Origin: Bacteroidota bacterium
Lineage (GTDB): Bacteria; Bacteroidota; Bacteroidia; Chitinophagales; Saprospiraceae
NCBI GenBank assembly: GCA_003045895.1
Contig: PZPC01000030.1
Coordinates: 1-58,727, forward strand
Direction: 5' to 3'
DNA: 58,727 bases
How positions within the stretch are numbered: the stretch's first letter is position 1; each line of letters starts with the position of its first letter. A program made the translations under genes and the position numbers. Positions 44,538 through 54,244 of the stretch are shown one piece after another. Below the pieces are notes generated by a model. The model was not told the DNA's origin. It saw only the letters and a program-made list of their open reading frames with translations, and did not search any database.

Positions 44538-45734
44538 ATGATGAAAACACAAATCCAGGCTGCTGCCCACGACTTACACGCTACCGTAACCGGTATTCGC
44601 CGTCACCTACACGCGCACCCGGAATTATCCTTTGCCGAACACGAAACGGGGAAATACATCGCCGGACAGCTGCAGCAATGGGGTATTCCCTATCAGTATC
44701 CCGTGGCGGGAACGGGGGTAGTGGCGCTGATTACGGGCGAGAAAGGCCCCGGGCCAGTACTGGCCTTACGGGCAGACATCGATGCCTTGCCCATCCTTGA
44801 AAAAAACACGGCCGCCTATTGCTCCCTCAACGAAGGGGTGATGCACGCCTGCGGGCACGATGTACACAGTGCCAGCTTGCTGGGGTCGGCCAAAATACTC
44901 TGGGATCTGCGCCGACACTTCCGCGGACAACTGAAGTTGCTTTTTCAACCCGGCGAAGAAAAAGCACCCGGTGGCGCCAGCATTATGATCCAGGAAGGGG
45001 TGTTGCACAACCCAGCTCCGCGGGCCATCCTGGGGCAGCACGTGCACCCGCCGCTGGAAGTGGGTAAGGTAGGTATGCGACCCGGCCTGTACATGGCCTC
45101 CAGCGATGAACTCTACCTGACGGTCACCGGCCGGGGCGGCCACGGCGCCATGCCCCACACCACCGTAGATCCCATTGCCATCACGGCGCAAATCATCACG
45201 GCCTTGCAACAACTGGTCAGCCGGCAGGCCGACCCTACCCTACCCTGCGTACTCACCTTTGGCTACATCGCCTCCACGGGTGGTGCCACGAACATTATCC
45301 CCAACGAGGTCCGCCTCAAAGGCACCTTCCGCACCATGGACGAGCAGTGGCGGCAGGAAGGCTTGCGGCGCCTGACACAACTGGTTACCGGTATGGCCGC
45401 CAGCATGGGCGCCGAGGCCACCCTGAAGATCATTCCGGGGTATCCGTTTTTGCACAACGACGAACAACTCACCCAGCGCGTCTTCGGGTATGCCCAGGAT
45501 TACCTGGGCCCCGACAACGTCGTGGAACTCCCCATCCGCATGAGCAGCGAGGATTTCGCCTTTTACTCCCAGGAAATACCGGCCTGTTTTTACCGGCTGG
45601 GGACGGGCAATGTCGCCCGGGGTATCACCTCACCGGTGCACACCAACACCTTTGATGTAGACGAAGACTGCCTGCTGCACAGTACCGGGCTAATGGCCTG
45701 GCTGGCTTTGCAGGAGTTGGGGAATATGCAATAA
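44538..45734 (+). CDS. M20-family amidohydrolase (N-acyl-amino-acid hydrolase type)
   Basis: 398 residues. The M20D motif HACGHDVHSASLLG gives the metal-binding Cys-His pair, and GRGGHGAMPH marks the lid domain. FQPGEEKAPGGASIM has the catalytic glutamate pair and RMSSEDFAFYSQEIPACFYRLG the last ligand. This matches amidohydrolases of the IAA-amino-acid/hippurate hydrolase group. Cytosolic, with two zinc or manganese ions. Its gene is transcribed alone and converges with clpB; the two share one hairpin between them. Confidence 0.92.
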   Translation: MMKTQIQAAAHDLHATVTGIRRHLHAHPELSFAEHETGKYIAGQLQQWGIPYQYPVAGTGVVALITGEKGPGPVLALRADIDALPILEKNTAAYCSLNEGVMHACGHDVHSASLLGSAKILWDLRRHFRGQLKLLFQPGEEKAPGGASIMIQEGVLHNPAPRAILGQHVHPPLEVGKVGMRPGLYMASSDELYLTVTGRGGHGAMPHTTVDPIAITAQIITALQQLVSRQADPTLPCVLTFGYIASTGGATNIIPNEVRLKGTFRTMDEQWRQEGLRRLTQLVTGMAASMGAEATLKIIPGYPFLHNDEQLTQRVFGYAQDYLGPDNVVELPIRMSSEDFAFYSQEIPACFYRLGTGNVARGITSPVHTNTFDVDEDCLLHSTGLMAWLALQELGNMQ

Positions 45735-45774
45735 AAAATGGGGTGCAATAACCTTCTATCGGTTGCGCACCCCA
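45733..45774 (-). terminator. Terminator between the M20 gene and clpB
   Basis: GGGGTGC pairs with GCACCCC and the inner AACC with GGTT. On the minus strand the stem is followed by TTTTTTATT, so it ends clpB; on the plus strand no T run follows. Confidence 0.75.
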
Positions 45775-45801
45775 CGGCAATGGTTCTTTAATTTTTCTGG
45801 T

Positions 45802-48426
45802 TTAAACCAGTTCGTCTTCCTTAATGGCTTTGCGGAACACCACTACCCCGTCGAATATATCGAGGACAATGTGCGTACCCGGCTGGACGCTGTTTTCGAG
45901 CAGTTGCTTCGACAATTGCTTCAGCACCCGTTTCTGGATCACGCGCTTGAGGGGGCGGGCACCAAACTCGGGGCTGTAACCTTCGGCAGCCAGCCAGTCG
46001 ATGGCCTCCGGCGTAACCGACATGGTAATGCCCTGCTCCTGCAACTTGCTTTTCAACCCGCGCAACTGCAGGTCGAGGATACCGCGAATATCTTTCCGTG
46101 ACAAGGGGCGGAACATTATAATTTCGTCGATGCGGTTGAGAAATTCGGGGCGTACCGTCTGTTTCAGCAACTCAAAGAGCAGGTTCCTGGTCTGCTCAAT
46201 GGTTTCCTCTTCTTTACCCTCTACCATGCGCTCAAAATTATCCCGGATAATATCCGATCCAATATTTGAAGTCATGATGATGATGGTGTTTTTAAAGTTC
46301 ACCACGCGGCCCTTGCTGTCGGTCAGGCGGCCATCGTCGAGTACCTGCAGGAGGATATTGAACACATCGGGATGGGCCTTTTCAATTTCATCCAGCAGGA
46401 CGACGGAGTAAGGTTTGCGGCGAACCGCTTCCGTCAATTGGCCACCTTCGTCGTAACCAACGTATCCCGGAGGTGCACCCACCAGTCGGCTCACGGAGTG
46501 GCGTTCCTGGTATTCGCTCATATCAATGCGGGTCATCAGGTTTTCGTCGTCGAAGAGGTACTCGGCCAACGCTTTGGCCAGCTCCGTTTTTCCCACACCG
46601 GTGGTTCCCAAAAACAGGAAGGAACCGATGGGTCGGGCCTGGCTGCTGAGCCCCGTCCTGTTGAGGCGAATGGCATCGGAAACGGCTTCCACGGCTTCGT
46701 CCTGGCCCACTACGCGCTGGTGGAGGTCATCCTCCAGGTGGAGCAACTTCTCGCGTTCACTCTGAAGCATGCGGGTGACGGGAACCCCCGTCCAGCGGCT
46801 GACGATTTCGGCAATGTCCTCTGCTTCCACCTCTTCTTTTACGAGCATCTTATTATCGCCCTGCATCTCGATGAGGCGGTTGTTGAATTCATCAAGGCGG
46901 GTCTGTACTTCGGGTGTCCGACCATAGCGAATTTCGGCAGCTTCGGCGTAGTTGCCTTCGCGTTCGGCGCGGTTGGCGGCGAGCTTCAGTTGTTCGAGGT
47001 CTTCTTTGGCCTGCTGGATACCCAGCACCACTTCGCGCTCGCTTTCCCACTGGGCCCGGTAGGCATTGCGCTGCTCTTCCAGGTTAGCCAGGTCTTCGTT
47101 GAGCTTACTAATTTTGGCCGTATCGTTTTCCCGTTTCATCGCTTCCCGCTCGATCTCCAACTGGCGGATCTTGCGTTCGGTTTCGTCCAGTTCCTCGGGT
47201 ATGGAGTTCATCTCCAGCCGCAGGCGGGCCGCGGCCTCGTCGATAAGGTCGATGGCTTTATCGGGCAGGAAGCGATCGGTGATGTAACGACTGGAAAGCT
47301 GTACTGCCGCCACGATGGCCTCGTCCTTGATGTTAATCTTGTGGTGGGTTTCGTAGCGCTCCTTCAATCCACGAAGGATGGAAATAGCGTCTTCTTCCGA
47401 CGGTTCTCCCACCTTGACGGCCTGAAAACGGCGTTCCAGGGCTTTGTCTTTTTCAAAGTGCTTTTGGTATTCATCCAGCGTCGTAGCACCAATGGTACGG
47501 AGGTCACCACGCGCCAGGGCGGGCTTCAGGATATTGGCGGCATCCATGGCTCCCTGGCCTTTACCAGCTCCGATGAGGGTATGGATTTCGTCGATAAAGA
47601 GAAAAATCTGCCCCTCGGCCTGGGTCACCTCGTTGATGACGGCCTTGAGGCGCTCTTCAAATTCGCCCTGGTACTTGGCGCCAGCGATGAGGGCGCCCAT
47701 GTCGAGGGCGTAAATGTCTTTGTCGCGCAGGTCTTCCGGCACGTCGCCGTTGACGATGCGGTTGGCGAGGCCTTCGATGATGGCGGTCTTACCGACTCCG
47801 GGTTCACCAATCAGGATGGGGTTGTTTTTGGTGCGGCGCGCCAGAATGTGCAGTACGCGGCGGATTTCCTCGTCGCGGCCAATGACGGGGTCGAGCTTGC
47901 CACTGCGGGCGCGCTCGTTCAGGTTGATAGCGTATTTGTTCAGGGCATTGTAGGCGCCTTCGGCGCTGTTGGTGGTTACCCGCTGGCCTTTGCGCAGGTC
48001 CTGGATAGCGGCAATGAGGCCTTTTTCGGTTACCCCACTGTCTTTCAGCATTTGGCTTACGGTGTCCTTAACGGCCACAATGGCCAACAGGAGGTGCTCC
48101 AGGGCCACGTATTCGTCCTGGAATGTCTTCAGGTACGTGCTCGCTTTTTGCAGTACCTCGTTGGCCGAGCGCGACAGGTAGGCCTGACCACCGCTGCCAC
48201 CCGTTTGGGTAGCGTAAGACTGCACAATGCTTGTAGTGGCACTTTGTACCGCCGCAAAATTGACCCCCAGCTTTTTCAAAACAAAGGGCGTCACGTTTTC
48301 ATCTACTTCCAGAATGCCTTGCAACAAGTGCCCCACCTCCATGCTGGGATTATTGCGCTCCAACGCAATCTGCTGTGCGCGTTGCACTGCTTCCTGGCTT
48401 TTTATTGTGAAATTGTTCAGTTGCAT
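45802..48426 (-). CDS. clpB: ATP-dependent disaggregase ClpB
   Basis: 874 residues, the length of full ClpB. An N-terminal Clp repeat domain (about 1-145) and first AAA+ domain with [10 protein letters not shown] are followed by a long coiled-coil middle domain (about 400-520, typical of ClpB rather than ClpA/ClpC) and a second AAA+ domain with [10 protein letters not shown]. Together with DnaK it pulls polypeptides out of aggregates in the cytoplasm after heat or other stress. No CIRCE element or clear heat-shock promoter was seen in the 5' region. The long ORFs on the opposite strand are shadows of its codon use. Confidence 0.98.
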   Translation of the reverse strand: MQLNNFTIKSQEAVQRAQQIALERNNPSMEVGHLLQGILEVDENVTPFVLKKLGVNFAAVQSATTSIVQSYATQTGGSGGQAYLSRSANEVLQKASTYLKTFQDEYVALEHLLLAIVAVKDTVSQMLKDSGVTEKGLIAAIQDLRKGQRVTTNSAEGAYNALNKYAINLNERARSGKLDPVIGRDEEIRRVLHILARRTKNNPILIGEPGVGKTAIIEGLANRIVNGDVPEDLRDKDIYALDMGALIAGAKYQGEFEERLKAVINEVTQAEGQIFLFIDEIHTLIGAGKGQGAMDAANILKPALARGDLRTIGATTLDEYQKHFEKDKALERRFQAVKVGEPSEEDAISILRGLKERYETHHKINIKDEAIVAAVQLSSRYITDRFLPDKAIDLIDEAAARLRLEMNSIPEELDETERKIRQLEIEREAMKRENDTAKISKLNEDLANLEEQRNAYRAQWESEREVVLGIQQAKEDLEQLKLAANRAEREGNYAEAAEIRYGRTPEVQTRLDEFNNRLIEMQGDNKMLVKEEVEAEDIAEIVSRWTGVPVTRMLQSEREKLLHLEDDLHQRVVGQDEAVEAVSDAIRLNRTGLSSQARPIGSFLFLGTTGVGKTELAKALAEYLFDDENLMTRIDMSEYQERHSVSRLVGAPPGYVGYDEGGQLTEAVRRKPYSVVLLDEIEKAHPDVFNILLQVLDDGRLTDSKGRVVNFKNTIIIMTSNIGSDIIRDNFERMVEGKEEETIEQTRNLLFELLKQTVRPEFLNRIDEIIMFRPLSRKDIRGILDLQLRGLKSKLQEQGITMSVTPEAIDWLAAEGYSPEFGARPLKRVIQKRVLKQLSKQLLENSVQPGTHIVLDIFDGVVVFRKAIKEDELV

Positions 48427-48701
48427 TTTTTATTGGTTATGGTTGGGATTAATTCTTCCTATTCGCAATAAGGGTGGCAAAGCGTGTGCCAAGGGCATAG
48501 GACAGCACCCTGGCTGACAGAATGACGGGCGCCATTCGAAAGCGCCTGCACAAATGTCACCTGTTGGTGCCGTAAATGGCCTGGTTCGCTGCCAGGTTTG
48601 AAATGATGGTTGAGATAGCTGCGAATTTCTACGATGTTTGATTTTTTGCCGGAATAAGGCACTTGCCGGATTTTCCTTCCGCTTATTCGGAGGGCCCCAC
48701 C

Positions 48702-48910
48702 CCAGGGCTATCGAATCTGGAAAATTTCAATACGTTGTCGCGATGTTTATCCGAAATGGCGTATTCCTTAAGAACCCATCCCCCGCCCACGCTAAAAAGC
48801 GTGGCAAGCTCTTTCGCCGCGAGCCGTTGCTGCGCTGCGTCGCTGCGAGAACCAACTTTAGAGAAAACGCTGTTGGTTGTATTGGCTTTTTCTAGATTCG
48901 ACAGCCCTGG
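48702..48910. repeat. Inverted-repeat element, MITE-like
   Basis: CCAGGGCTATCGAATCTGG at 48702-48720 recurs in reverse complement at 48887-48910 (24 aligned bases, 21 identical), enclosing about 160 bases with the CCACGCT hairpin and a GC-rich module. GGGCCC runs lie just outside both repeats. The size and symmetry fit a non-autonomous mobile element. No target-site duplication was identified with confidence. Confidence 0.55.
48816..48856 (+). repeat. GC-rich module shared with the spacer at 54.1 kb
   Basis: The stretch of about 40 bases ending in TGCGAGAACCAA is closely matched at 54142-54182 (CGCTGCGAGCCG, GCGAGAACCAA), with a few substitutions and small changes. Both copies lie near a CCACG hairpin. 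It looks like a dispersed intergenic repeat. Confidence 0.6.
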
Positions 48911-49030
48911 AGGGCCCCCACTAGGGCCTGAACGCCGGCCCCGTTCTTGATCCACCGGTCATACAGGGCAAACCACCACCATTGCTTGCCGTCTAAACTG
49001 CCAACAACAAAGTAAGGAAAACAAAACAAA

Positions 49031-49067
49031 ATTGGCTGCCGGAAAATAGTTTTTCCCGGCAGCCAAT
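49031..49067 (-). terminator. Terminator of the 49106-49903 gene
   Basis: ATTGGCTGCCGG pairs with CCGGCAGCCAAT (12 base pairs). On the minus strand the stem is followed by TTTGTTTTGTTTTCC, a T-rich tail. Confidence 0.8.
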
Positions 49068-49105
49068 GGATTTTAGCAACTACTGGTGTATGTTTGGAAC
49101 CTAAC

Positions 49106-49903
49106 CTACTGGGCGCCGACAAAATCCACCAATCGCCGCACTTCGGTTTTCACCAGGGTTCTGGTTCCTTCAATACGGCGGCCAGCGTAGCCGTTGCTCA
49201 TGCCTGGGTAGACGGCCTCCCAGGCGGCGGCATCACTTTTAGCCATATCTGCCCACGAATTGTAGAAGTCGATGGTGGAAGCATCGTAGTCATAGGCGTC
49301 ACCCCGGGGCAAGACCATAAAAGCCATCATCCAGCCTGCCCGATTGCCCAGTTCGATGCTTTTTTGGTGAACGGGCATGACAAATTTGGTCTCCATGGCA
49401 ATCCAGTCTTCCCAGCCATTGGCCGGAATTTTCATGTAATTTTCGACCCGGTACAGGGGCCGCCTGGCATCGGGAGCGAAGGCGCCGTCGCCAGCCGTCC
49501 AGATTTCCCGCTTGACCAGGTCCCGGTAGACGCTGGCTTTTTCGGCAACCGCCCGCTTATCGGCGGGGAGGGATTTCATCGCTGCTTCGTACCAATCTCC
49601 GTCATCTCCCATAGCATCCCAATTTTTAAAGTGGGTGACCACGACGAAATCGTATTCGGTGTCCGTGCCGCTGGGGTAGTCAACTTGTTCGAGTTCCCAA
49701 CCGGTAATCAGGCCTTTGTCCATCCGGTATTGGTGCACCAATTTCCAGACTGCTTCGCAATCCAGGTATTCGTCCATCATTCCGGGTTTTACTTTCATGT
49801 ATTCTGCCACCACGAATTCGGCATCCTCATCCTGGGCATTCAAATTTTGGTAAAAAAAGAGGCATAAAAATGCCAGAACGAACATAGAAAGAAGGTTTTT
49901 CAT
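49106..49903 (-). CDS. Secreted protein of unknown function
   Basis: 265 residues with a signal peptide (MKNLLSMFVLAFLCLFFYQ, ending near LNAQ). The mature part has two similar halves, each with an aromatic-rich beta/alpha pattern (FVVAEYMKVKPGMMDEYLD; RPLYRVENYMKIPANGWEDW), reminiscent of dimeric ferredoxin-like (NIPSNAP/ABM-type) folds. That resemblance is weak. It probably acts in the periplasm or outside the cell. It is monocistronic and ends in a clear terminator. Confidence 0.7.
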   Translation of the reverse strand: MKNLLSMFVLAFLCLFFYQNLNAQDEDAEFVVAEYMKVKPGMMDEYLDCEAVWKLVHQYRMDKGLITGWELEQVDYPSGTDTEYDFVVVTHFKNWDAMGDDGDWYEAAMKSLPADKRAVAEKASVYRDLVKREIWTAGDGAFAPDARRPLYRVENYMKIPANGWEDWIAMETKFVMPVHQKSIELGNRAGWMMAFMVLPRGDAYDYDASTIDFYNSWADMAKSDAAAWEAVYPGMSNGYAGRRIEGTRTLVKTEVRRLVDFVGAQ

Positions 49904-50115
49904 AGTTAACTTTTTAGGTGATTAGGAGCAGGCCTTTTTCCTGCATATTGTGAGTCAGCAAGTTAGACATTCTGGCTGGTACAAACCTAGCTATTTTTTG
50001 CGTTTTTCTGATTTTTTTGGCTTTGCCCAGAGCGGGCTTTATTGGAGGGGGTAGGCAGCAGCTATCCTGGCTGGTGCATGCTGTTTTTCATGCTTGAATC
50101 ACCTGTTCTAAATAA

Positions 50116-50141
50116 GAAAAGCTGCGCGTGCGCAGCTTTTC
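50116..50141. terminator. Perfect palindromic hairpin GAAAAGCTGCGC-GT-GCGCAGCTTTTC
   Basis: Twelve bases pair perfectly around a two-base centre. T-rich sequence follows on both strands (TTTTCTTATTT on the minus strand), so it may serve as a bidirectional terminator for the broken histidine kinase gene. It could also be a repeat-element end. Confidence 0.6.
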
Positions 50142-50193
50142 GAAACAACCAATTGGTAGACTCCTTTTTGGAAAGGCGCGTTTTTGTCAGAAG

Positions 50194-50999
50194 CTACATA
50201 AAAGCGGCACGGATGGCTTTAAAAAACAGCAAGCCATCCTGCTTTTTTGAAATTAGAGAGGCGCGTTTTCCTGCGTTGTGCAGTATCATTTCAATGGGGG
50301 CTATCGGGAGGCGAAAATAAAAAGTGGTTCCCTGGCCTAACTGAGAATCGAACCAGATGTCGCCACCGCAACGCTGGATAATTTGCTTGCAAGTGGCCAG
50401 GCCCAGACCACTGCCATCGTATTGGTTATCCGTATGCAAACGGGTAAATCTTTGGAAGACCGCTGCGGTTTGTTCCTGGGGAATACCAATGCCGTTGTCC
50501 ACAACAGAAAAGGTATGCCAATGGTAAGCTGATCGCTGTAGCGACGAAGAAAGAGATTGGTAAATGAGCTAATGGAACGCAAAGGTGATTTCAGGTCGTG
50601 CATGACCTCGGTATTGACGTGCTGCAAATCCTGGTTGGCTTGCGCAAGCCGGGCATTTTCTGCAGATAATACCTTCAGTTGTTGTAGCAGTCGCTTGGCT
50701 TCTCTTACTCTCCGAAAGTAAAGATAAACCACGAGGACAAGCAGACCCAAAATCACTAACTGGATGAAGCTGGATAAGGAGGTAGTGGTTAAACCAACCG
50801 ACTCACCCTGGGCGAACAGACAATTCGCACCAAAAAATAATCCAAATGTTAAATAAATTTTCACACCATAGGCTAATCGCTGGTATTGCAATGGATGCAA
50901 TGATTTTTTAAATAGATAGTTGCTATTCTGCTCGGGCATTTCAGTGCGCTCTTTAGCGGAGCGCATGGTTTTTATTTGTTTGGTTGCTGTTTTGCTCAT
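50194..50999 (-). pseudogene. Histidine kinase with internal deletion and frameshift
   Basis: The 5' part (ATG 50999) encodes a membrane helix (LSSFIQLVILGLLVLVVYLYF), a coiled coil and a HisKA box EVMHDLKSPLRSISSFTNLF. The frame then runs into nonsense. In another frame the 3' part reads AYHWHTFSVVDNGIGIP, QYDGSGLGLATCKQII and QGTTFYFRLP, the G1 and G2 boxes and end of a kinase. About 80 residues (the second HisKA helix and the N box) are missing at the junction near 50530. Without an N box it cannot bind ATP, so this is a dead gene. A sequencing error alone could not explain the lost segment. Confidence 0.85.
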
Positions 51000-51037
51000 C
51001 GTCCGTCTATTTTGTGCCAACCAACCAATTACGCTGG

Positions 51038-51060
51038 TTATTTATTTATTTATTTATTTG
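51038..51060. repeat. Tandem TTTA microsatellite
   Basis: Five copies of TTAT/TTTA in a row. On the minus strand this reads AAATAAATAAAT and contains the stop codon of the orphan sorting-domain fragment. Confidence 0.8.
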
Positions 51061-51468
51061 CCTGACTACCGTGCCCACATTTGTGTTAATTTGCACAAAA
51101 TAGTTGCCTTTTTCGAGCGTACTGATATCCAAGCGGCACTGTTGGGTGCCTGTCGTTTGCTGGTGCAGGCGCAACTGCCCGGATGCCTGATGAATATGGA
51201 CACTTTGCAGTTCCTCTTCATCGCTACCCAGATCAATCACCAACCAATCCGTAGCAGGATTGGGATACATCTTCAGCCCGGCCGCTACCAAATTACCGGG
51301 TGGGTCAGACCAACTATTCCCGCTTACCTGGGGGAATGACTGGCGCTGGTCAACCCTGGATTCCGGCTGATGGGCACCAGGAGCCGCTACAAGGGCTCCC
51401 CCACCGCCATCCGGGGATAACAGCCAGTCATTTATCTCTCCAGCAATTGCCGGTGCTTGTTTTTTATC
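51046..51468 (-). pseudogene. Orphan C-terminal T9SS sorting domain (gene remnant)
   Basis: An open frame runs from a stop at 51469-51471 to a stop at 51046 with no ATG before the domain. It shows a type A sorting domain: LKMYPNPATDWLVIDL, HIHQASGQLRLHQQ and LEKGNYFVQINTNVG. The upstream part (APAIAGEINDWLLSPDGGGG) is cargo-like linker. The cargo domain itself is lost, so this is a 3' remnant of a T9SS-secreted protein. It shows that the host has, or had, type IX secretion. Confidence 0.75.
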
Positions 51469-52490
51469 CTACAAGAAGTAGCCAGAAAGTATTGAGCTAC
51501 TTAAAAAGTGATACGTTCCGATTGGCGAATGACTACCTGGCACACATCCACTTTAGCCAGCAATCTGCGACTGTCCAGTACTATACGATTCTGAATTTGA
51601 TTGAGCGGGGAGGTTTGCCCCTTGCCCGTAAAATGCTAAAAGCGCTCCAGCAAGAACTGGCTGCACTGATCAACGGCGACGATGAGCACTTGCTGCTGAC
51701 GCTACGGGTGTCTAATTTGTTACTTTTGCAGGCTCCTGCCAACCGGATTGAAAAAGACTTGCTGCTACAGGCATCACTGAACAAACTCAACGAGTGGCAC
51801 ATCATCAACACCCTGCGCTACAATTGCGAATTCCTGAACCGCAAGCTGACGATTAACCTGGTGGATGAATTTCACAATCCATTGATCGAACCGCTGGCTC
51901 ACTACCTGCAACAACAGGCCAGCCTGCCACCGTTGATAGCCCTTTACTTCCAGTTGTACATCACGCTGAAAGAACCCGGACAGGGGCGACACTTTGACCA
52001 GCTGATCATCTTTCTGGATCAATACCAGCAGCTGGTCAATGCCAACGAATACCTAAACATCTACTTAGCTACCATTAATATATGCCTGCGCAAACTGCGT
52101 ACTGCTGACCAAAAGTACACCCTGGCCGCACTGGATTTATACGAGCAGGGAATTAAAACGAAAATTCTATTAGAGAACGGCGTACTGTCCGAATCGACTT
52201 ATAACAATGTGGTGCGGCTCGCCGTGCGGGTCAGCCGCTTCGACTGGGCAGAGGAATTTATTTTAACCTATAACAAAGCCCTTAGGCCACTGTCCCAGAA
52301 AAACGCCCGGCACCTGAACCTGGCCGAATTAGCTTTCTCCAGAATGGCGTACGGACTGGCGTTAAGTCAACTCAATGAAGTAAAAACCACCATTCCCCGC
52401 AATCATATTGTTGCTAAAATTCTTTTGATCAAGACCTTTTACGAAATGGGAGAAACGGAACCTTGCCTGTCGGTTGGTAGCTGTTTTTAA
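51300..52490 (+). pseudogene. Truncated gene for a helical protein of unknown family
   Basis: The ORF begins at 51300, but its first 45 residues are the antisense of the sorting-domain fragment and read as nonsense. From about 51480 on the product is all-helical with repeat-like pairs (SATVQYYTILNLIERGGLPLA, NAARL and FDWAEEFILTYNKAL), as in TPR-like proteins. It ends abruptly at MGETEPCLSVGSCF, where a further helix would be expected. The start is probably lost too, so I read it as a remnant missing both ends. The family is not identified; an intact short protein cannot be excluded. Confidence 0.5.
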
Positions 52491-52621
52491 CCGGGAACAC
52501 CCCCACCTCAGCTGATTTACACTTTTCGCCCAATCAACCCGGTAAAAATACCATTCAGCCTAAAGGAGTGGCATCCTGTTGGGCAAACGCTCAATTTTGT
52601 CCGGTAACAGATAAAATAATT

Positions 52622-53992
52622 ATGAGAGCGTTTAGTTTGCTTTTTTTATTGGGGTGCCTGCTGCCCAACGCCAGGGCCCAGCACCTCGAGGAATACATCC
52701 AAACGGCTCTGGCCAACAACCTGGAGCTTAGCCAACAGGAATTCAGCTACCAGGAAGCCCAGGCGCGGCTCGATCAGGCCAAAGCGCTCTTCTGGCCAAA
52801 AGTAAGCATCAATGGCCGCTACAGCCTCGCCGAAGGTGGACGCACCATCGACTTTCCGGTGGGCGACCTGGTGAATCCGGCTTACCAAAACCTCAACAGG
52901 GTCAACCAGTTTATTAGCGGCAACGACCCCACCTATCCGGCTTACCCAACTTATGCGCCAATCAATAACGAACAGACCTCCTTTCTGCGGGCGACCGAGC
53001 AGGAAACGACCATCCGCCTGGAAATGCCCGTCTACAACCAGGCCTTGTTGCACAACCGCCAGATTCAGGAGAATCTGGTCGGTGCCAGCGAAGCCACCCT
53101 GGCCGGTTTTCGCCGCCAACTTGCCAAAGACGTGGAGCAGGCCTACTACACCTACGCCCAGGCCTATTACGGTCGGCAAATTTTAGCAGATGCCCTGGCG
53201 TTGGTCCGCGAAAACCTGCGCACCACCCAAAGCCTGCAAACTTACCACCAGGCTACTGCCGCCGACGTCTACACTGCCGAAGCTCAGGTAGCGGGGATAT
53301 TGCAGGAATTGGCCGTAGCCCGGCAGCGGGAGCAATCGGCTCAGGCTTATTTCAATACCCTGCTCAACCGCGACTACACCGCCGCCATTCAGTTGCCCGC
53401 AGCCACCGTGGAAGCGCCCCTCAGCGCCCTTAGTGTAACTGCTGCCCAGCAACAAGCTTTTCAGCAACGGGCCGAATTGCAGCAACTTAATTTTTACCTC
53501 GCCGCCGCCGAACAACAGCGCAAAATAGCCACCGGCAACCGCTTACCTACGGTCAACTTGCGAACCGATTATGGCGTGCAGGGGACGACCTACTCCTTCG
53601 GCGCCGATGATGATTTCGTCATGGCATCCGTGGTCTTCGCCATTCCTCTTTTCGACCGCAGCACCAGCGCCAAAGTTCAGGAAGCCACCCTGGCCCAACA
53701 ACGCCTGGGAGCCCAAAAAGCAGCAGCAGAACAACAGATCGGCCTCCAGATCGTGAACCAATACTACGCCCTGACCGCTGCGCAGGAACAAATCAAGCAG
53801 GCCAAAGCCAGGCGAACCGCCGCGGGGGAGGCCTTTCGGCTCCAGCAACGCCTTTATGAACAGGGACAAAGCAACCAGGTAACCTGGCAAAATGCCCGCA
53901 CCAACCTCACCACCGCCGAACAACAACTCGTCATTGCGCAGTACAATTACCTGATTCAGTTGGCGGAGTGGGAATGGGCCAGTGGGGAGTAG
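52622..53992 (+). CDS. TolC-family outer-membrane efflux protein
   Basis: The start is ATG 52622 (MRAFSLLFLLGCLLPNARA signal peptide); an in-frame start 54 bases earlier is unlikely. 456 residues. The two OEP repeats are clear: HLEEYIQTALANNLELSQQE, with NGRYSLAEGGRTIDFPVGD after the first helix, and a late run of coiled-coil helices (NQVTWQNARTNLTTAEQQL). It forms the outer-membrane exit duct. It is the first gene of a TolC, adaptor, RND set on the plus strand, but a 252-base spacer with repeats lies before the adaptor gene. Confidence 0.92.
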   Translation: MRAFSLLFLLGCLLPNARAQHLEEYIQTALANNLELSQQEFSYQEAQARLDQAKALFWPKVSINGRYSLAEGGRTIDFPVGDLVNPAYQNLNRVNQFISGNDPTYPAYPTYAPINNEQTSFLRATEQETTIRLEMPVYNQALLHNRQIQENLVGASEATLAGFRRQLAKDVEQAYYTYAQAYYGRQILADALALVRENLRTTQSLQTYHQATAADVYTAEAQVAGILQELAVARQREQSAQAYFNTLLNRDYTAAIQLPAATVEAPLSALSVTAAQQQAFQQRAELQQLNFYLAAAEQQRKIATGNRLPTVNLRTDYGVQGTTYSFGADDDFVMASVVFAIPLFDRSTSAKVQEATLAQQRLGAQKAAAEQQIGLQIVNQYYALTAAQEQIKQAKARRTAAGEAFRLQQRLYEQGQSNQVTWQNARTNLTTAEQQLVIAQYNYLIQLAEWEWASGE

Positions 53993-54244
53993 GGAGGTGA
54001 TTCGAAGTCGGAGGTCGGAAATCGGAGGTGGCCCACGCTGAAGACGTGGCAGGCGCGAGGTGTGAAAGTGTAAAAGTTCGGTAAGTGTAAAAGTTAGCGC
54101 GGAGAGGTTATTGGAAAATTTTGTCTTTCTCTCTCATCCGCGCTGCGAGCCGCCGCTGCGTTGCCCCGCCGCGAGAACCAATTGAAGGTGAGAGGCCAGA
54201 GGTACGAGGCCGTGTAAAAGTGTAAAAGTGTAAAATCTAAAATC
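53993..54244. repeat. Repeat-rich spacer between the TolC and adaptor genes
   Basis: The 252 bases hold GTCGGAGGTCGG/ATCGGAGG direct repeats, a CCACG-CGTGG hairpin, at least six GTGTAAAA words (54057-54100 and 54213-54236), and the module shared with 48816-48856. It is a dense collection of dispersed elements. No gene lies here. Confidence 0.7.

Larger units (their letters stand above)
48427..49105. other. Gene-free spacer (679 bases) between clpB and a secreted-protein gene
   Basis: No credible ORF is present. The stretch holds an inverted-repeat element (48702-48910), a CCACGCT-AAAA-AGCGTGG hairpin (48787-48804) and, near its right end, the terminator of the neighbouring minus-strand gene. 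The stretch upstream of clpB (48427-48560) was inspected for promoter motifs without a clear match. Confidence 0.7.

Noticed and set aside
46372-48471. Plus-strand ORF of 699 residues opposite clpB
   Set aside because: It lies wholly over an unmistakable ClpB and its translation lacks any motif; the GC-rich codon pattern creates long antisense frames.
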